Positions 39,256 through 47,997 of a stretch of 64,000 bases of DNA are shown in pieces (the stretch's first letter is position 1; the number at the start of each line of letters is the position of its first letter). The DNA is from AG25 sp035518815 (GTDB lineage: Bacteria; Gemmatimonadota; Gemmatimonadetes; Gemmatimonadales; GWC2-71-9): contig DATIXG010000053.1 of assembly GCA_035518815.1 (NCBI GenBank), forward strand, positions 1-64,000, read 5' to 3'. Below the pieces are notes generated by a model. That model made no database searches. It was not told the DNA's origin and worked only from the letters and a program-made list of their open reading frames with translations. The translations under genes and the position numbers were made by a program.

Positions 39256-40620
39256 CTAGGCAACCCAGACGGATTTGACGTTCAGGAACTCCCGGAGGCC
39301 GTACTCCGAGAGCTCGCGGCCGTAGCCCGACCGCTTGATCCCCCCGAAGGGGAGACGTGGATCGGATTTGACGAGCGCGTTGACGAACACCGTCCCGGCT
39401 TCGAGCTCGGCGGCGAGTCGTTCGGCGCGGTCGCGGTCCTCGGTCCAGAGCGAGGCGCCGAGCCCGTACACCGATGCGTTGGCGAGGCGCAGCGCGTCCG
39501 CTTCGTCTCGCGCCCGGCTCACCGCCGCCACCGGTCCGAACGTCTCCTCGTCGAACGCCGGCATCCCGGGAGCGACAGCCGTGACGATCGTCGGCGGATA
39601 GAAGGCGCCGCGCCCCTCTCGCACGCGGCCACCGCACACCAGGCGCGCGCCGCGTTTGAGGGATTCCTCCACCTGGCGGTGCAGCGCGTCGCGGAGATCG
39701 AGCCGAGCGAGCGGCCCGACGTCGGTGCCAGGCGCCAGGGGGTCGCCGACGGTGCGCGCCTGCATCGCCGTCGTGAACCCCTCGAGGAACTGGTCGGCAA
39801 CCCGCTCGACGACGATGAAGCGTTTGGCGGCGATGCAGCTCTGCCCGCTGTTGATCAGGCGCGCTTCAGCCGCCGTCTCCGCCGCGCGGGGGACGTCCGC
39901 GTCCTCGAGCACGATGAACGGATCGCTCCCGCCGAGCTCGAGGACCACTTTCTTCAGCGCGCTGCCGGCGTGCTCGGCGACACTCGCCCCGGCGCGCGGG
40001 CTGCCCGTGAGCGTCACGCCCCGAATCCGGGGGTCCGCGATCACCGCTCCGATAGCGTCCGGCTCGAGGAAGACGGACGTGAAAACGCCTTCGGGAAATC
40101 CCGCGTCGCGGAACAGCTGCTCGAGCTCGAGCGCGCAGCGGGGCACGCCCGGTGCGTGCTTCAGGATCGCGACGTTGCCGGCAACGAGCGCGGGGGCCGC
40201 GAACCGGAAGACCTGCCAGAAGGGGAAATTCCACGGCATGATCGCGAGGACGGGGCCAAGCGGATCGAGTCGCACGAAGCTGCGTGACGCCTCGGTGGGG
40301 TAGTCCTGCGGGGCGAGCCACGCCCCGCTCCGGTCCGCAAAGTACTCGCAGGCCAGCGCGCATTTCTCGGCCTCCGCCTCTCCCTGCGCAAGCGGCTTGC
40401 CCATCTCCAGCGCCATTGTCCGCGCGTAGGCACCTTTCCGCTGACGTAGCAGCCCGGCCGCTCCGCGCAGCAAGGCCGCCCGTTCCGGGACCGGGCGCCG
40501 CCGCCAGTCGCGCGCGGCGGCTTCGGCGCGCGCGAGCACGCGCTCGAGCACGGCCGGCGGCGTGGGCACGAAGGTCTCGAGAACGTCGCCGGTCGTGGGA
40601 TTGATCGATTCGAATGGCAT
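39256..40620 (-). CDS. NAD(P)-dependent succinate-semialdehyde dehydrogenase-like enzyme
   Basis: A 454-residue aldehyde dehydrogenase that begins MPFESINPTTGDVLETF, the pattern of the Sad/GabD-like branch. It has PWNFPFWQVFR, the catalytic Glu in VLELGGSDPF and the nucleophile Cys in NSGQSCIAAKR, then PFGGIKRSGYGREL. It is expected to oxidise succinate semialdehyde (GABA/putrescine breakdown) or a related aldehyde. This could follow putrescine made by aguAB, though no link is shown. Confidence 0.88.
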   Translation of the reverse strand: MPFESINPTTGDVLETFVPTPPAVLERVLARAEAAARDWRRRPVPERAALLRGAAGLLRQRKGAYARTMALEMGKPLAQGEAEAEKCALACEYFADRSGAWLAPQDYPTEASRSFVRLDPLGPVLAIMPWNFPFWQVFRFAAPALVAGNVAILKHAPGVPRCALELEQLFRDAGFPEGVFTSVFLEPDAIGAVIADPRIRGVTLTGSPRAGASVAEHAGSALKKVVLELGGSDPFIVLEDADVPRAAETAAEARLINSGQSCIAAKRFIVVERVADQFLEGFTTAMQARTVGDPLAPGTDVGPLARLDLRDALHRQVEESLKRGARLVCGGRVREGRGAFYPPTIVTAVAPGMPAFDEETFGPVAAVSRARDEADALRLANASVYGLGASLWTEDRDRAERLAAELEAGTVFVNALVKSDPRLPFGGIKRSGYGRELSEYGLREFLNVKSVWVA

Positions 40621-40628
40621 ACGGCCTC

Positions 40629-41849
40629 TCAGAGCCGCCCGCGTTTCAGCGCTTCGGGCCCGAACCGCTCACGCACCCGGTCGACGACCTGTGCGATCGT
40701 GCGATCGCGCTCGGTCTCGATGCCCTCCGCATCGGCAACGTCGAGCAGGGACAGCTGCACGCGGGCGTCCGCGGGCAGGAGCTGCGACAGGGACACGCCG
40801 ACCAGGCGGGCGGGGACACGGCGCGCGTCCCGCAGCTTGGCGAGCAGCTCGCGCGCGACCGCATATACGGCTCGGTCGGATTGCACCGGTGCGGGGAGGG
40901 TGCGGCTCGCCTGGCGCGTCGTAAAATCGGCATCGCGCAGCTTCACCGTGACCGTGCGCGCCACGAGGCCGGCCTCGCGGAGATCGGAGGACGCACGATC
41001 GGAAAGGCGCAGCAGCTCGGTAGCGAGCCCCGCGTCATCAGCGATGTCATGCGGAAACGTTTCATCGCGGCTCAACGACTTGGGCAGCTCCCGCGAGTCG
41101 ACGGAGGAGCCATCGACGCCCCGTACCCGGTCGTACAACCAAACTCCCTCGCGCTCGCCAAGCCACGCGATCAGTGTCCGCCGGTCATGGGCAAGCACGT
41201 CGGCCACGGAGCGCAACCCACGCTCGGCGAGCCTTTGCTGCGCTTTGGGGCCGACAAGCGGCAGGTCGGCGAGGGCGAACCGACGCATGAAGTCGCCTTC
41301 CGTTCCCGGCTCGACGACCCACACCCCTTTCCCGACCGTCCCAGGCGCGGGCTTGGCCACGCCAGCCGCCAATTTCGCCACGACCTTGGACGTTCCGCCC
41401 CCGATCGACACGGAGAGCTGGGTCTCGGCGAGCACCGCTTCGCGGATGCGGGTGGCAGTGACGACGAGCGGCTCACCCCCGTAGAGGCGCTCCGTCCCCG
41501 TGAGATCGACGTAGAACTCATCGCTCGATGCGCGCTCGACTGCCGGAGTAAACCGTGTGAGCACGTCGCCGATCTGCGCGCTCTTCTGGCCACACAGGTC
41601 CCACGGCACCTGGGCGACCACGGCCGCGGGGCACAGGCGCAACGCCCGCGCCATCGGCATCGCCGAGCGAACGCCGAAGCCGCGGGCCTCGTACGACGCC
41701 GACATCACGACGCCGCGCCGTTCCGAGGAGCCACCCACGAGCAGGAGCCGCGCCCGACCGGCGCCGTCGGGGTCGGCGAGCCGCGCCACGGCCACATAGA
41801 AGGCGTCGGCGTCGACGAGGAGGATGCGGCGGTCGGGAGGCGTGCCCAT
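40629..41849 (-). CDS. dinB: DNA polymerase IV (Y-family)
   Basis: A 406-residue translesion polymerase. The catalytic carboxylates lie in LLVDADAFYVAV and SSDEFYVDLTG, and the family segment YEARGFGVRSAMPM is present. Thumb, HhH (LPLVGPKAQQRLAERGLRSVADVL) and little-finger domains follow. The C-terminus LSLLDVADAEG may be a beta-clamp-binding motif (QLSLL). It is 8 nt upstream of the aldehyde dehydrogenase gene on the same strand. Confidence 0.92.
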   Translation of the reverse strand: MGTPPDRRILLVDADAFYVAVARLADPDGAGRARLLLVGGSSERRGVVMSASYEARGFGVRSAMPMARALRLCPAAVVAQVPWDLCGQKSAQIGDVLTRFTPAVERASSDEFYVDLTGTERLYGGEPLVVTATRIREAVLAETQLSVSIGGGTSKVVAKLAAGVAKPAPGTVGKGVWVVEPGTEGDFMRRFALADLPLVGPKAQQRLAERGLRSVADVLAHDRRTLIAWLGEREGVWLYDRVRGVDGSSVDSRELPKSLSRDETFPHDIADDAGLATELLRLSDRASSDLREAGLVARTVTVKLRDADFTTRQASRTLPAPVQSDRAVYAVARELLAKLRDARRVPARLVGVSLSQLLPADARVQLSLLDVADAEGIETERDRTIAQVVDRVRERFGPEALKRGRL

Positions 41850-41947
41850 GTGCCGGGAAAGTTAGTGAAGGACCCAACAGACTGGTTTCGCGGTCTCTTC
41901 AGAGTGCACGAGGTAGATATGGCTCGAGGCTAGGAAAGGAGAGCACC

Positions 41948-42655
41948 ATGGACCGGGGCGGCGGCATGAGTATCGAGATGTGGCTCGCGGAGGACGATCA
42001 AGTCGCAGTGCAAAGCGAGCTGCAGCGCAAGGTGTTCGATGAGCTGGCGTGGGAGCCGGGGCTCGAAGCCCTGGACTTGGGCGTCGCGGTCGACGATCGC
42101 GTCGTTACGCTCGCGGGAACGGTGAAGACCTATCCCGAGCGGATGGCGGCGGAACGGGCCGCCTGTCGCGTGCACGGGGTGCGCGCCGTCCGCAACCAGA
42201 TCGCGGTCGTGTTACCGCAATCCGAGCAGCGGAGCGACCGGCAGCTCGCGCGCACGGTGGGATGGGCGATCGAGTCCGACACCCGCGTGCCGCGCGGCCG
42301 CATCGACGCCACGGTCACCTGCGGATGGGTAGAGCTCGCAGGCGAGGTCGCCTGGCCGCACGAGCGGCGCGCGGTCGAGGAGACCGTGCAACGGCTGGTC
42401 GGGGTCAAGGGCGTCACGAACTTGATCACCATCAAGCCCCCGACGGTCCCCCAGGACCTGCGGCCCCGCGTGCAGCAAGCACTCGGCCGGATCCCCTCGC
42501 TGCACGGCGATCACATCCGGGTGGACGTGACGGATACCACGGTCGTGCTGCACGGAAAGGTCCGCTCGCTGAGCGAGCGTGACGAAGCGGTCGACGCGGC
42601 GTGGGCGACCGCGGGCGTGACGGCCGTGCGCGACGAGTTGGAGGTGAGCCGCTAG
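41948..42655 (+). CDS. triple BON-domain protein
   Basis: A 235-residue protein with three BON modules (about 22-90, 96-163 and 170-235), each with a conserved Gly in VTLAGTVKTYPER, VELAGEVAWPHER and VVLHGKVRSLSER. BON domains bind phospholipid surfaces. No signal peptide is seen, so it may be cytoplasmic or act at the inner membrane. AAGGAG precedes the ATG. Its TAG shares CTAG with the stop of the convergent EVE gene. Confidence 0.88.
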   Translation: MDRGGGMSIEMWLAEDDQVAVQSELQRKVFDELAWEPGLEALDLGVAVDDRVVTLAGTVKTYPERMAAERAACRVHGVRAVRNQIAVVLPQSEQRSDRQLARTVGWAIESDTRVPRGRIDATVTCGWVELAGEVAWPHERRAVEETVQRLVGVKGVTNLITIKPPTVPQDLRPRVQQALGRIPSLHGDHIRVDVTDTTVVLHGKVRSLSERDEAVDAAWATAGVTAVRDELEVSR

Positions 42656-43068
42656 CGCGGCTCTCCTGCCAGGACCAGCAGTCGTTTCCACTGTGCGGGG
42701 GTCGCCGGCACCACCGAGAGGCGACCCATGCGCACGAGCGCCAGGTCCCGGAACGCGGCGTCGGCCTTGATGGCGGCGAGCGATACGGGCCGCGCGAGCC
42801 GCCCGGTCGCCTTCAGGTCCACCACGACGAGCTTGGGATCTTTCTGTTTGGGGTCGGGATACGCCCGTGCGGTGACGATCGCCCGGCCCACCACGGCCTT
42901 CTCGTCCCCGGTGTGATAGATGAGCACCTCGTCACCCGGCGCCATCTGGCGCATGTGCTTGAGCGCGAGGTTGTTCTTGACTCCATCCCAGACGGCGCTT
43001 TTCGCCCGCTCGAGCTGATCAAAGCTGTAGGATGACGGCTCCGTTTTGAGAATCCAGTAGCTCGGCAT
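42652..43068 (-). CDS. EVE-domain protein
   Basis: A 138-residue protein of the EVE (PUA-like) family, recognised by YWILKTEPSSYSFDQLER, WDGVKNNLALKHMRQM and GDEVLIYHTGDEKAVVG. EVE domains bind modified bases in RNA or DNA, and standalone forms are conserved housekeeping proteins. It overlaps the BON gene by 4 nt at the stops. Confidence 0.92.
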   Translation of the reverse strand: MPSYWILKTEPSSYSFDQLERAKSAVWDGVKNNLALKHMRQMAPGDEVLIYHTGDEKAVVGRAIVTARAYPDPKQKDPKLVVVDLKATGRLARPVSLAAIKADAAFRDLALVRMGRLSVVPATPAQWKRLLVLAGEPR

Positions 43069-43177
43069 GCATCCTCCCGATCAGGAACGAGAACGGCTCT
43101 TGACGTTACCAGCCGATGGTACGTAGCGTTGTGGGCCTTTTGGGGGTCGCCGGCAGCCACCTCGTCAGGAGAATATC

Positions 43178-43549
43178 ATGCGGCAGTTCAGACGCTACCC
43201 ATCCGTCCTCCGGTTGGTCGCGGCGATGCTGCTCGCGGTTCCGCTGTCCGCGTGCACGCACTGGGTGGCGCTGTCTGACCCCAAGTACATCAGCGACAGC
43301 GATCACTCGATGTTCCGGCTGAGCGTCACCGGCGAGCGCACCAAGGTGATTGTCAAACACCCGAAGATCGAGGGCGACAGCCTCGTCTGGGATCATCATG
43401 GCCGGCAGACATTGCCGATGAAGAAGATCAACTACGCCGAGGCGCACCAGATCGATCCCGTCGCCACCGGCTTCCTCGGCATCGCGACCGCCCTGTTCAT
43501 CACCGCCTTCATCCTGGTCAACGAAAGCGGCACGTCGATCGGGCTCTAG
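43178..43549 (+). CDS. hypothetical lipoprotein
   Basis: A 123-residue protein with a lipobox (VPLSAC) at residues 21-26, a small beta-rich domain (MFRLSVTGERTKVIVKHPKIEGDSLVW) and a C-terminal hydrophobic stretch (GFLGIATALFITAFILV). The domain pattern resembles short lineage-specific lipoproteins seen several times in such genomes. No function is visible. AGGAG lies 7 nt before the ATG. Confidence 0.65.
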   Translation: MRQFRRYPSVLRLVAAMLLAVPLSACTHWVALSDPKYISDSDHSMFRLSVTGERTKVIVKHPKIEGDSLVWDHHGRQTLPMKKINYAEAHQIDPVATGFLGIATALFITAFILVNESGTSIGL

Positions 43550-43558
43550 CTGCCCCGT

Positions 43559-44734
43559 CTACGGGCACCGCCCCAGGAAAGGTCCAACGGGCACGTCGAT
43601 CACCGGTGCACTCGTCCTCGGGTGCGCGAAGTCCAGCTCCTCGCCCAGGTTGTTCACCGTCGAATCCCGCACCGTCAACGGCTGCAAGTTCCAGCGCCAC
43701 TCGATCAGCTTGAGGATCGACGCATGGTCGTAGACCGTGCTCGACACATGCTGACGCCGGGCGAAGGGTGAGATCAGCAGAGTGGGGACGCGAAATCCCC
43801 GCAGCCCGTCGACGTTGCCAGCCGCCAGCTCGCCCGGCGGAATCGGGGCGACCGGTGGCGGCACATGATCGAAGAACCCTCCCCATTCGTCGAACGTGAT
43901 GATCAGCAACGACGAGCTCCATTGGGAACTCGAGGTCACCGCCTGGTAGATGCTCGCGAGAAAGGCTTCCGCGCGCTGAATGTCTGAGAAGGGGTGATAC
44001 GAGTCGCTGTACGGGCGCCCGTAGTCGGGGTCGACGTAGGCGACTTGGGGCAGCTTGCCGGTCGCCGCGTCCGAGAAGAATGACGTGAGCGGTTGAGCGA
44101 CCGCGGCGTACGTCGTGCCCCATTGGGACGCCGTCACAAACGTGTACCCGTAGTTCTTCCCCGAGACCCCGGCGGCGGCAAAGCGGTCCCAGATCGCCGG
44201 CAGCGTGGTGATCGGCTGCGTGTTGGAGAGCCGGTCGGTTTGTCCCGCCTGCAGGATCAGGCGGTTGGGATTGGTGGGGCCGAGGAGCGGCGCGAAGTAT
44301 CGGTCCAGCACGGTCCATTCCGGTGCGGCCTTCCCGAGAAAGGGAAGGTCCGACGCCACGTAGTACCCGATCGCGAACACGTCGTTGGTGCCGGCGCGCA
44401 GCCAGCCGTCCGCCGCGCCGCCATTGTACTCGACGCGTGCTCCTTCGAACGAGTGATCCGGGTCGTTGAAGCCGCAGCCCTGAAAGTCGGTCAGGTGGTG
44501 GGTCGGGTGTGGATTGCCGGCGGTATCGGTGTAGATGAGACCAGCTTGTTTGCCGTCCGCCCCGGGGAGCCATCCGAGCAGGTGGTCGAACGAGCGATTC
44601 TCCATCGTCACGATGATGATGTGCTCGAGACCGCTGTCCTCGGGGCGCACCGACGCCAGCGAGTCCGTGAGGTCGGAGCAGGCCAGCAGCGAGGCGCTGA
44701 GGGCGCCCGCGAGCACGCGCCAGGTCTTCGACAT
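43559..44734 (-). CDS. acid phosphatase/phospholipase C-like phosphoesterase
   Basis: A 391-residue lipoprotein (SLLACSD) of the phosphoesterase family (PF04185) that includes bacterial phospholipases C and acid phosphatases. The alkaline-phosphatase-like metal site is visible in IVTMENRSFDHLLGWLPG, ITFDEWGGFFDHVPPP and PTLLISPFARRQHVSS. It is likely outer-membrane or periplasmic and releases phosphate from phospholipids or other esters. It is 24 nt downstream of the lipoprotein's convergent end and separate from the hydrolase gene upstream. Confidence 0.88.
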   Translation of the reverse strand: MSKTWRVLAGALSASLLACSDLTDSLASVRPEDSGLEHIIIVTMENRSFDHLLGWLPGADGKQAGLIYTDTAGNPHPTHHLTDFQGCGFNDPDHSFEGARVEYNGGAADGWLRAGTNDVFAIGYYVASDLPFLGKAAPEWTVLDRYFAPLLGPTNPNRLILQAGQTDRLSNTQPITTLPAIWDRFAAAGVSGKNYGYTFVTASQWGTTYAAVAQPLTSFFSDAATGKLPQVAYVDPDYGRPYSDSYHPFSDIQRAEAFLASIYQAVTSSSQWSSSLLIITFDEWGGFFDHVPPPVAPIPPGELAAGNVDGLRGFRVPTLLISPFARRQHVSSTVYDHASILKLIEWRWNLQPLTVRDSTVNNLGEELDFAHPRTSAPVIDVPVGPFLGRCP

Positions 44735-44767
44735 TCGGTGAAGATGTGACGGCGCCGTGCAGCGGCG

Positions 44768-45433
44768 CTAGAGGATGCCCCGCGCCCACGCATCCAGCGC
44801 CCCTACCAGCTCCTCCAGGACGTCGCCGGCCGTCTTCCCCGCGCGCTTCGGCACCTTGAAGGAATGGTCTCCCCCGTCCACCAGATGCAGCGTCGCCCGC
44901 TCGCCGAGGCCGGCGATCACTTGCCGCGTCAGCGCGAGCTCGGCGAACTCGTCCCGCGTTCCTTGCAGGAACAACATCGGCACTCGCACGCGGTCCAGAT
45001 GCTCGGCGCGAGCGATGCCGGGTCTGCCGGGGGGATGCAGGGGAAATCCCAGGAACGCGAGGCCGCGCACGCCGGGTAGAGGATCCTCTGCTTGCGCGGT
45101 GGACGTCATCCGCCCGCCGAACGACTTTCCTCCGGCCACAAGCGGGAGCCCGGGCACTGCGCGCGCGGCTTCTGTGACGGCTGCACGCACCGTTGCCACC
45201 GCGACTGCCGGGAGATCGGGCCGGCGCGCGCGGCGCTCCATGTAGGGAAACTGATACCGCAGCGTGGCGACCCCGCGCGCCGCCAGGCGCTGCGCGATGC
45301 CCTCGAGAAACGGATGCCGCATCCCCGCACCCGCGCCGTGGGCCAGGACGTAGACCCATCGCGCGTCGGGCGGCAGGACGAGGAGCGCGGACACGGTTCC
45401 CGCCGTCCCCCCGACGTCGATCGTGAGGTCCAC
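44768..45433 (-). CDS. alpha/beta hydrolase (KANL3/Tex30-like)
   Basis: A 221-residue cytoplasmic alpha/beta hydrolase. GAGAGMRHPFLEGIAQRLAA and YQFPYMERRARRPD are typical of the KANL3/Tex30 family; the nucleophile is Ser in GGKSFGGRM, the acid Asp in QGTRDEFA, and His in GGDHSFK. GTG 45433 overlaps the ligD stop by one base (TAGTG), so it is coupled to ligD. Substrate is unknown. Confidence 0.82.
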   Translation of the reverse strand: MDLTIDVGGTAGTVSALLVLPPDARWVYVLAHGAGAGMRHPFLEGIAQRLAARGVATLRYQFPYMERRARRPDLPAVAVATVRAAVTEAARAVPGLPLVAGGKSFGGRMTSTAQAEDPLPGVRGLAFLGFPLHPPGRPGIARAEHLDRVRVPMLFLQGTRDEFAELALTRQVIAGLGERATLHLVDGGDHSFKVPKRAGKTAGDVLEELVGALDAWARGIL

Positions 45434-47970
45434 TACAGCCGCGCCTGCAAGCGCTCGAGCGCGCCCACGAGGTCCGGCTTGAGGTCGAGCACCGGGCGTA
45501 GCGGATCCTCCTTCACCTTCTTCATGCGTGCCGGCGCGTTCGCGATGGTGAAGGCGCGGATGTCGAGCTTGGGCGTCACTTCGCTCCACTTGAGCGGCAT
45601 GGAGACGGGCGCACCGGGCAACGGGCGCACGCTGAATGGCGCCACGAGCAGACGACCATGTCCGTTCTGCACCCAGTCGAGATATACCCGCCCGCCACGC
45701 TTCCCCACCTGCCGGGTGACAGTCGCGATGTCGGGCAGCTCGCCCGCGATGACGCGCGCCAGGAGGCCGCCGAGCGTGCGCGCCTGCTCGTAGGTGCATT
45801 GACGGCCGAGCGGCAGGAGCACGTGCAGGCCGCTCGATCCGCTCGTTTTCACGAAACAGGGCAACTCGATCTCGTCGCACAGTTTCTGGGCAGCGCGCGC
45901 GACCGTCACGACATCCTTGAAGGGCGCTTCCTTGGGGTCGAGATCCAGGATGCACCAGTCGGGCTGCTCGAGCGATGCGACACGGCTGCCCCAGACGTGC
46001 AGGGGAATCGTGCCCATGTTGGCGAGGTAGAGGAGCGATTCGACGTCGTCGCACACGAAGTAGTCGATGTCGCGCTTCGTGTCCTCGCTCCACATGCGCT
46101 CGGTGCGCATCCAGTCGGGAATGAAGGCCGGGGCGTCTTTCTGGAAGAAGGACTTGCCGGCGATCCCGTCGGGATACCGCGTCAGCACGACCGGCCGGTC
46201 CTTGAGGTATGGGAGGAGCCAGGGCGAAATTGCCCGGTAGTACTCGACGAGATCGCCTTTCGTGTACTTCTCTGCGGGCCAAAAGATCTTCTCGAGGTTG
46301 GAAAACTTCACCTCTCTGGGAAGAGGGACGGGGGACGTGGGACGGCTGGGCGGTTCAGGGTCCGCCTCAACCCGTCCCTCGTCCCCCGTCCCTCGTCCCC
46401 GAATGACGCAATCCTTCGGATCCTTATCGTCCCTGAATCGCAGGAACACCGGCTGCCTCAGCAGCCCCTCCGGCGTCCACTCCTTGTAGCGGACTTCCAC
46501 GACGAGCCGCGGCTCCACCCAGGCGTGGTCCTCACCCGTCGGCATCGGGCCCTCGCACGGGGGCGTGGGACGAATCGACCCCTCCAGCTCCTCGGCCACT
46601 TCCTTCAGCTGCTTCGCCGTGAAGCCCGAGCCCGCGCGGCCCGCGTAGACGAGTCTGTCGCCCTCGTATCCCGCGACATGCAGCGCACCGAATCCGCTGC
46701 GCGACCCCTTGGCACGGGAGAAGCCCACGACGATGAAGTCGTCGGTCCGATCAGCGCGGATCTTGAGCCAGTTGGGTGAGCGCCCGCCGCGATAGGGCGA
46801 GTCCGCCTTCTTGGCCACGATGCCTTCGAGGCCCAGCTTCACCACCTGCTCGTACAGCTGCTCACCGTTCTTCTCGAAGTGATCCGAGTAGCGGAGCGCC
46901 CCGGCGCGCGGCAGGATCCTCGCGAGGATCGCCTTGCGCTTCTCGAGCGGCAGGGGCCGAACGTCGTAGCCTTCGAACGCCAGCAGGTCGAATGCATAGA
47001 ACGTCGCGGGCGTCTCGACCGCGGCCCGCTTGATCTCGGGGAGGCGCGACACTTTGGCGCGGGCCTGGAGCCGGGCGAAGCTCGGCCGTCCTGCGTCGTC
47101 CGCGACAACCAGCTCGCCGTCGAGAACCAAGCCATCGTACGGCAGGGCCGCAACGGCGCGCGCGATCTCGGGGAACGCCGCGGTCATCTCGTGGCCCTTG
47201 CGGGAGATGAGCTTCGCTTCGCCTTCTTCCCGCGCCGCGCGCACCCGGTACCCATCCAGCTTGAGCTCGAAGACCCACCCGGGCTTCGAGAACGCGTCCT
47301 CGCGGGTCTCGGCCAGCATCAGATCGGTATCGGCGACACGCACGGCGCGCTCCGGCGCGCCGAGTTTCTTCAACTCCCGCTTGAGCGGCGCCGCCCGATC
47401 CTTGGCCGCGCGCAGCTCTTCGACGGTCATGCCCGACAACACTGACTCGTCCGAGTACGCGCCGTCCGTCGAGACGTAGGCGTCGCGCTCCTTGATCAGG
47501 AGCCATTCCTTCTCGCCCTTCTTGAGCTTCACCAGCGTCCACTTCCCCTTCAGCTTGTAGCCCTTCAGCTCGAAGAGAAGCTTTCCTTTCTTCAGGCCTT
47601 CGACCGGATCCTCGAGCGGCACCCACACACCGCGGTCCCACACGATCACCTCGCCGGCGCCGTAGTTGCCCTCCGGAATGATTCCTTCGAAGTCGCCGTA
47701 CTCCATCGGATGGTCTTCGACGTGCACCGCAAGACGCTTGTCGGCGGGATTGGCGGACGGCCCCTTGGGCACCGCCCACGACCGCAGCACGCCGTCCATT
47801 TCAAGGCGGAGGTCCCAATGGAGGCGGGTGGCAGCGTGCATGTGAACGATGAAGAGGCCACCCGCTTTCGCCGCCGGAACGGCGGGGCGCGCGCCCGGCT
47901 CGGGCGTGCGCTCGAGCGAACGCTTTGCGCGATAGGCGCTTAGCGGATCGGCCTTCCCCTTGGCAGCCAT
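45433..47970 (-). CDS. ligD: non-homologous end-joining DNA ligase LigD
   Basis: An 845-residue multifunctional NHEJ enzyme with domain order phosphoesterase-ligase-polymerase. The 3'-phosphoesterase (about 35-160) has VHMHAATRLHWDLRLE. The ATP-dependent ligase (about 215-520) has nucleophile K237 in ELKLDGYRVR. The primase-like polymerase (about 553-840) has VKFSNLEKIFWP, TRYPDG, DLDPKE and SGLHVLLP. Ku is encoded divergently 27 nt away, completing a two-component end-joining system. Residues 523-552 are a Pro/Gly/Glu linker encoded by an inverted repeat. Confidence 0.96.
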   Translation of the reverse strand: MAAKGKADPLSAYRAKRSLERTPEPGARPAVPAAKAGGLFIVHMHAATRLHWDLRLEMDGVLRSWAVPKGPSANPADKRLAVHVEDHPMEYGDFEGIIPEGNYGAGEVIVWDRGVWVPLEDPVEGLKKGKLLFELKGYKLKGKWTLVKLKKGEKEWLLIKERDAYVSTDGAYSDESVLSGMTVEELRAAKDRAAPLKRELKKLGAPERAVRVADTDLMLAETREDAFSKPGWVFELKLDGYRVRAAREEGEAKLISRKGHEMTAAFPEIARAVAALPYDGLVLDGELVVADDAGRPSFARLQARAKVSRLPEIKRAAVETPATFYAFDLLAFEGYDVRPLPLEKRKAILARILPRAGALRYSDHFEKNGEQLYEQVVKLGLEGIVAKKADSPYRGGRSPNWLKIRADRTDDFIVVGFSRAKGSRSGFGALHVAGYEGDRLVYAGRAGSGFTAKQLKEVAEELEGSIRPTPPCEGPMPTGEDHAWVEPRLVVEVRYKEWTPEGLLRQPVFLRFRDDKDPKDCVIRGRGTGDEGRVEADPEPPSRPTSPVPLPREVKFSNLEKIFWPAEKYTKGDLVEYYRAISPWLLPYLKDRPVVLTRYPDGIAGKSFFQKDAPAFIPDWMRTERMWSEDTKRDIDYFVCDDVESLLYLANMGTIPLHVWGSRVASLEQPDWCILDLDPKEAPFKDVVTVARAAQKLCDEIELPCFVKTSGSSGLHVLLPLGRQCTYEQARTLGGLLARVIAGELPDIATVTRQVGKRGGRVYLDWVQNGHGRLLVAPFSVRPLPGAPVSMPLKWSEVTPKLDIRAFTIANAPARMKKVKEDPLRPVLDLKPDLVGALERLQARL
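46323..46394. repeat. 23-bp inverted repeat inside ligD, linker-encoding
   Basis: Bases 46323-46345 and 46372-46394 are inverted copies with one mismatch, separated by 26 nt. Words such as GACGGGGGACG and the direct repeat GTCCCTC recur. It encodes the interdomain linker between ligase and polymerase and resembles the intergenic repeat at 5395-5424, so a repeat element seems to have landed in frame. Confidence 0.7.
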
Positions 47971-47990
47971 GGGTCCGAGTTCGTATCATA
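47960..47990. promoter_or_regulatory. overlapping divergent promoters of ku and ligD
   Basis: For ku: TTGGCA (47960-47965), 18-nt spacer, TATCAT (47984-47989) and ATG 8 nt later without a ribosome site, so ku would be leaderless. For ligD the reverse strand reads TATGAT over 47985-47990, the same bases. Polymerase cannot use both at once, which would couple ligD and ku expression. Confidence 0.55.
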
Positions 47991-47997
47991 GCCCCTT

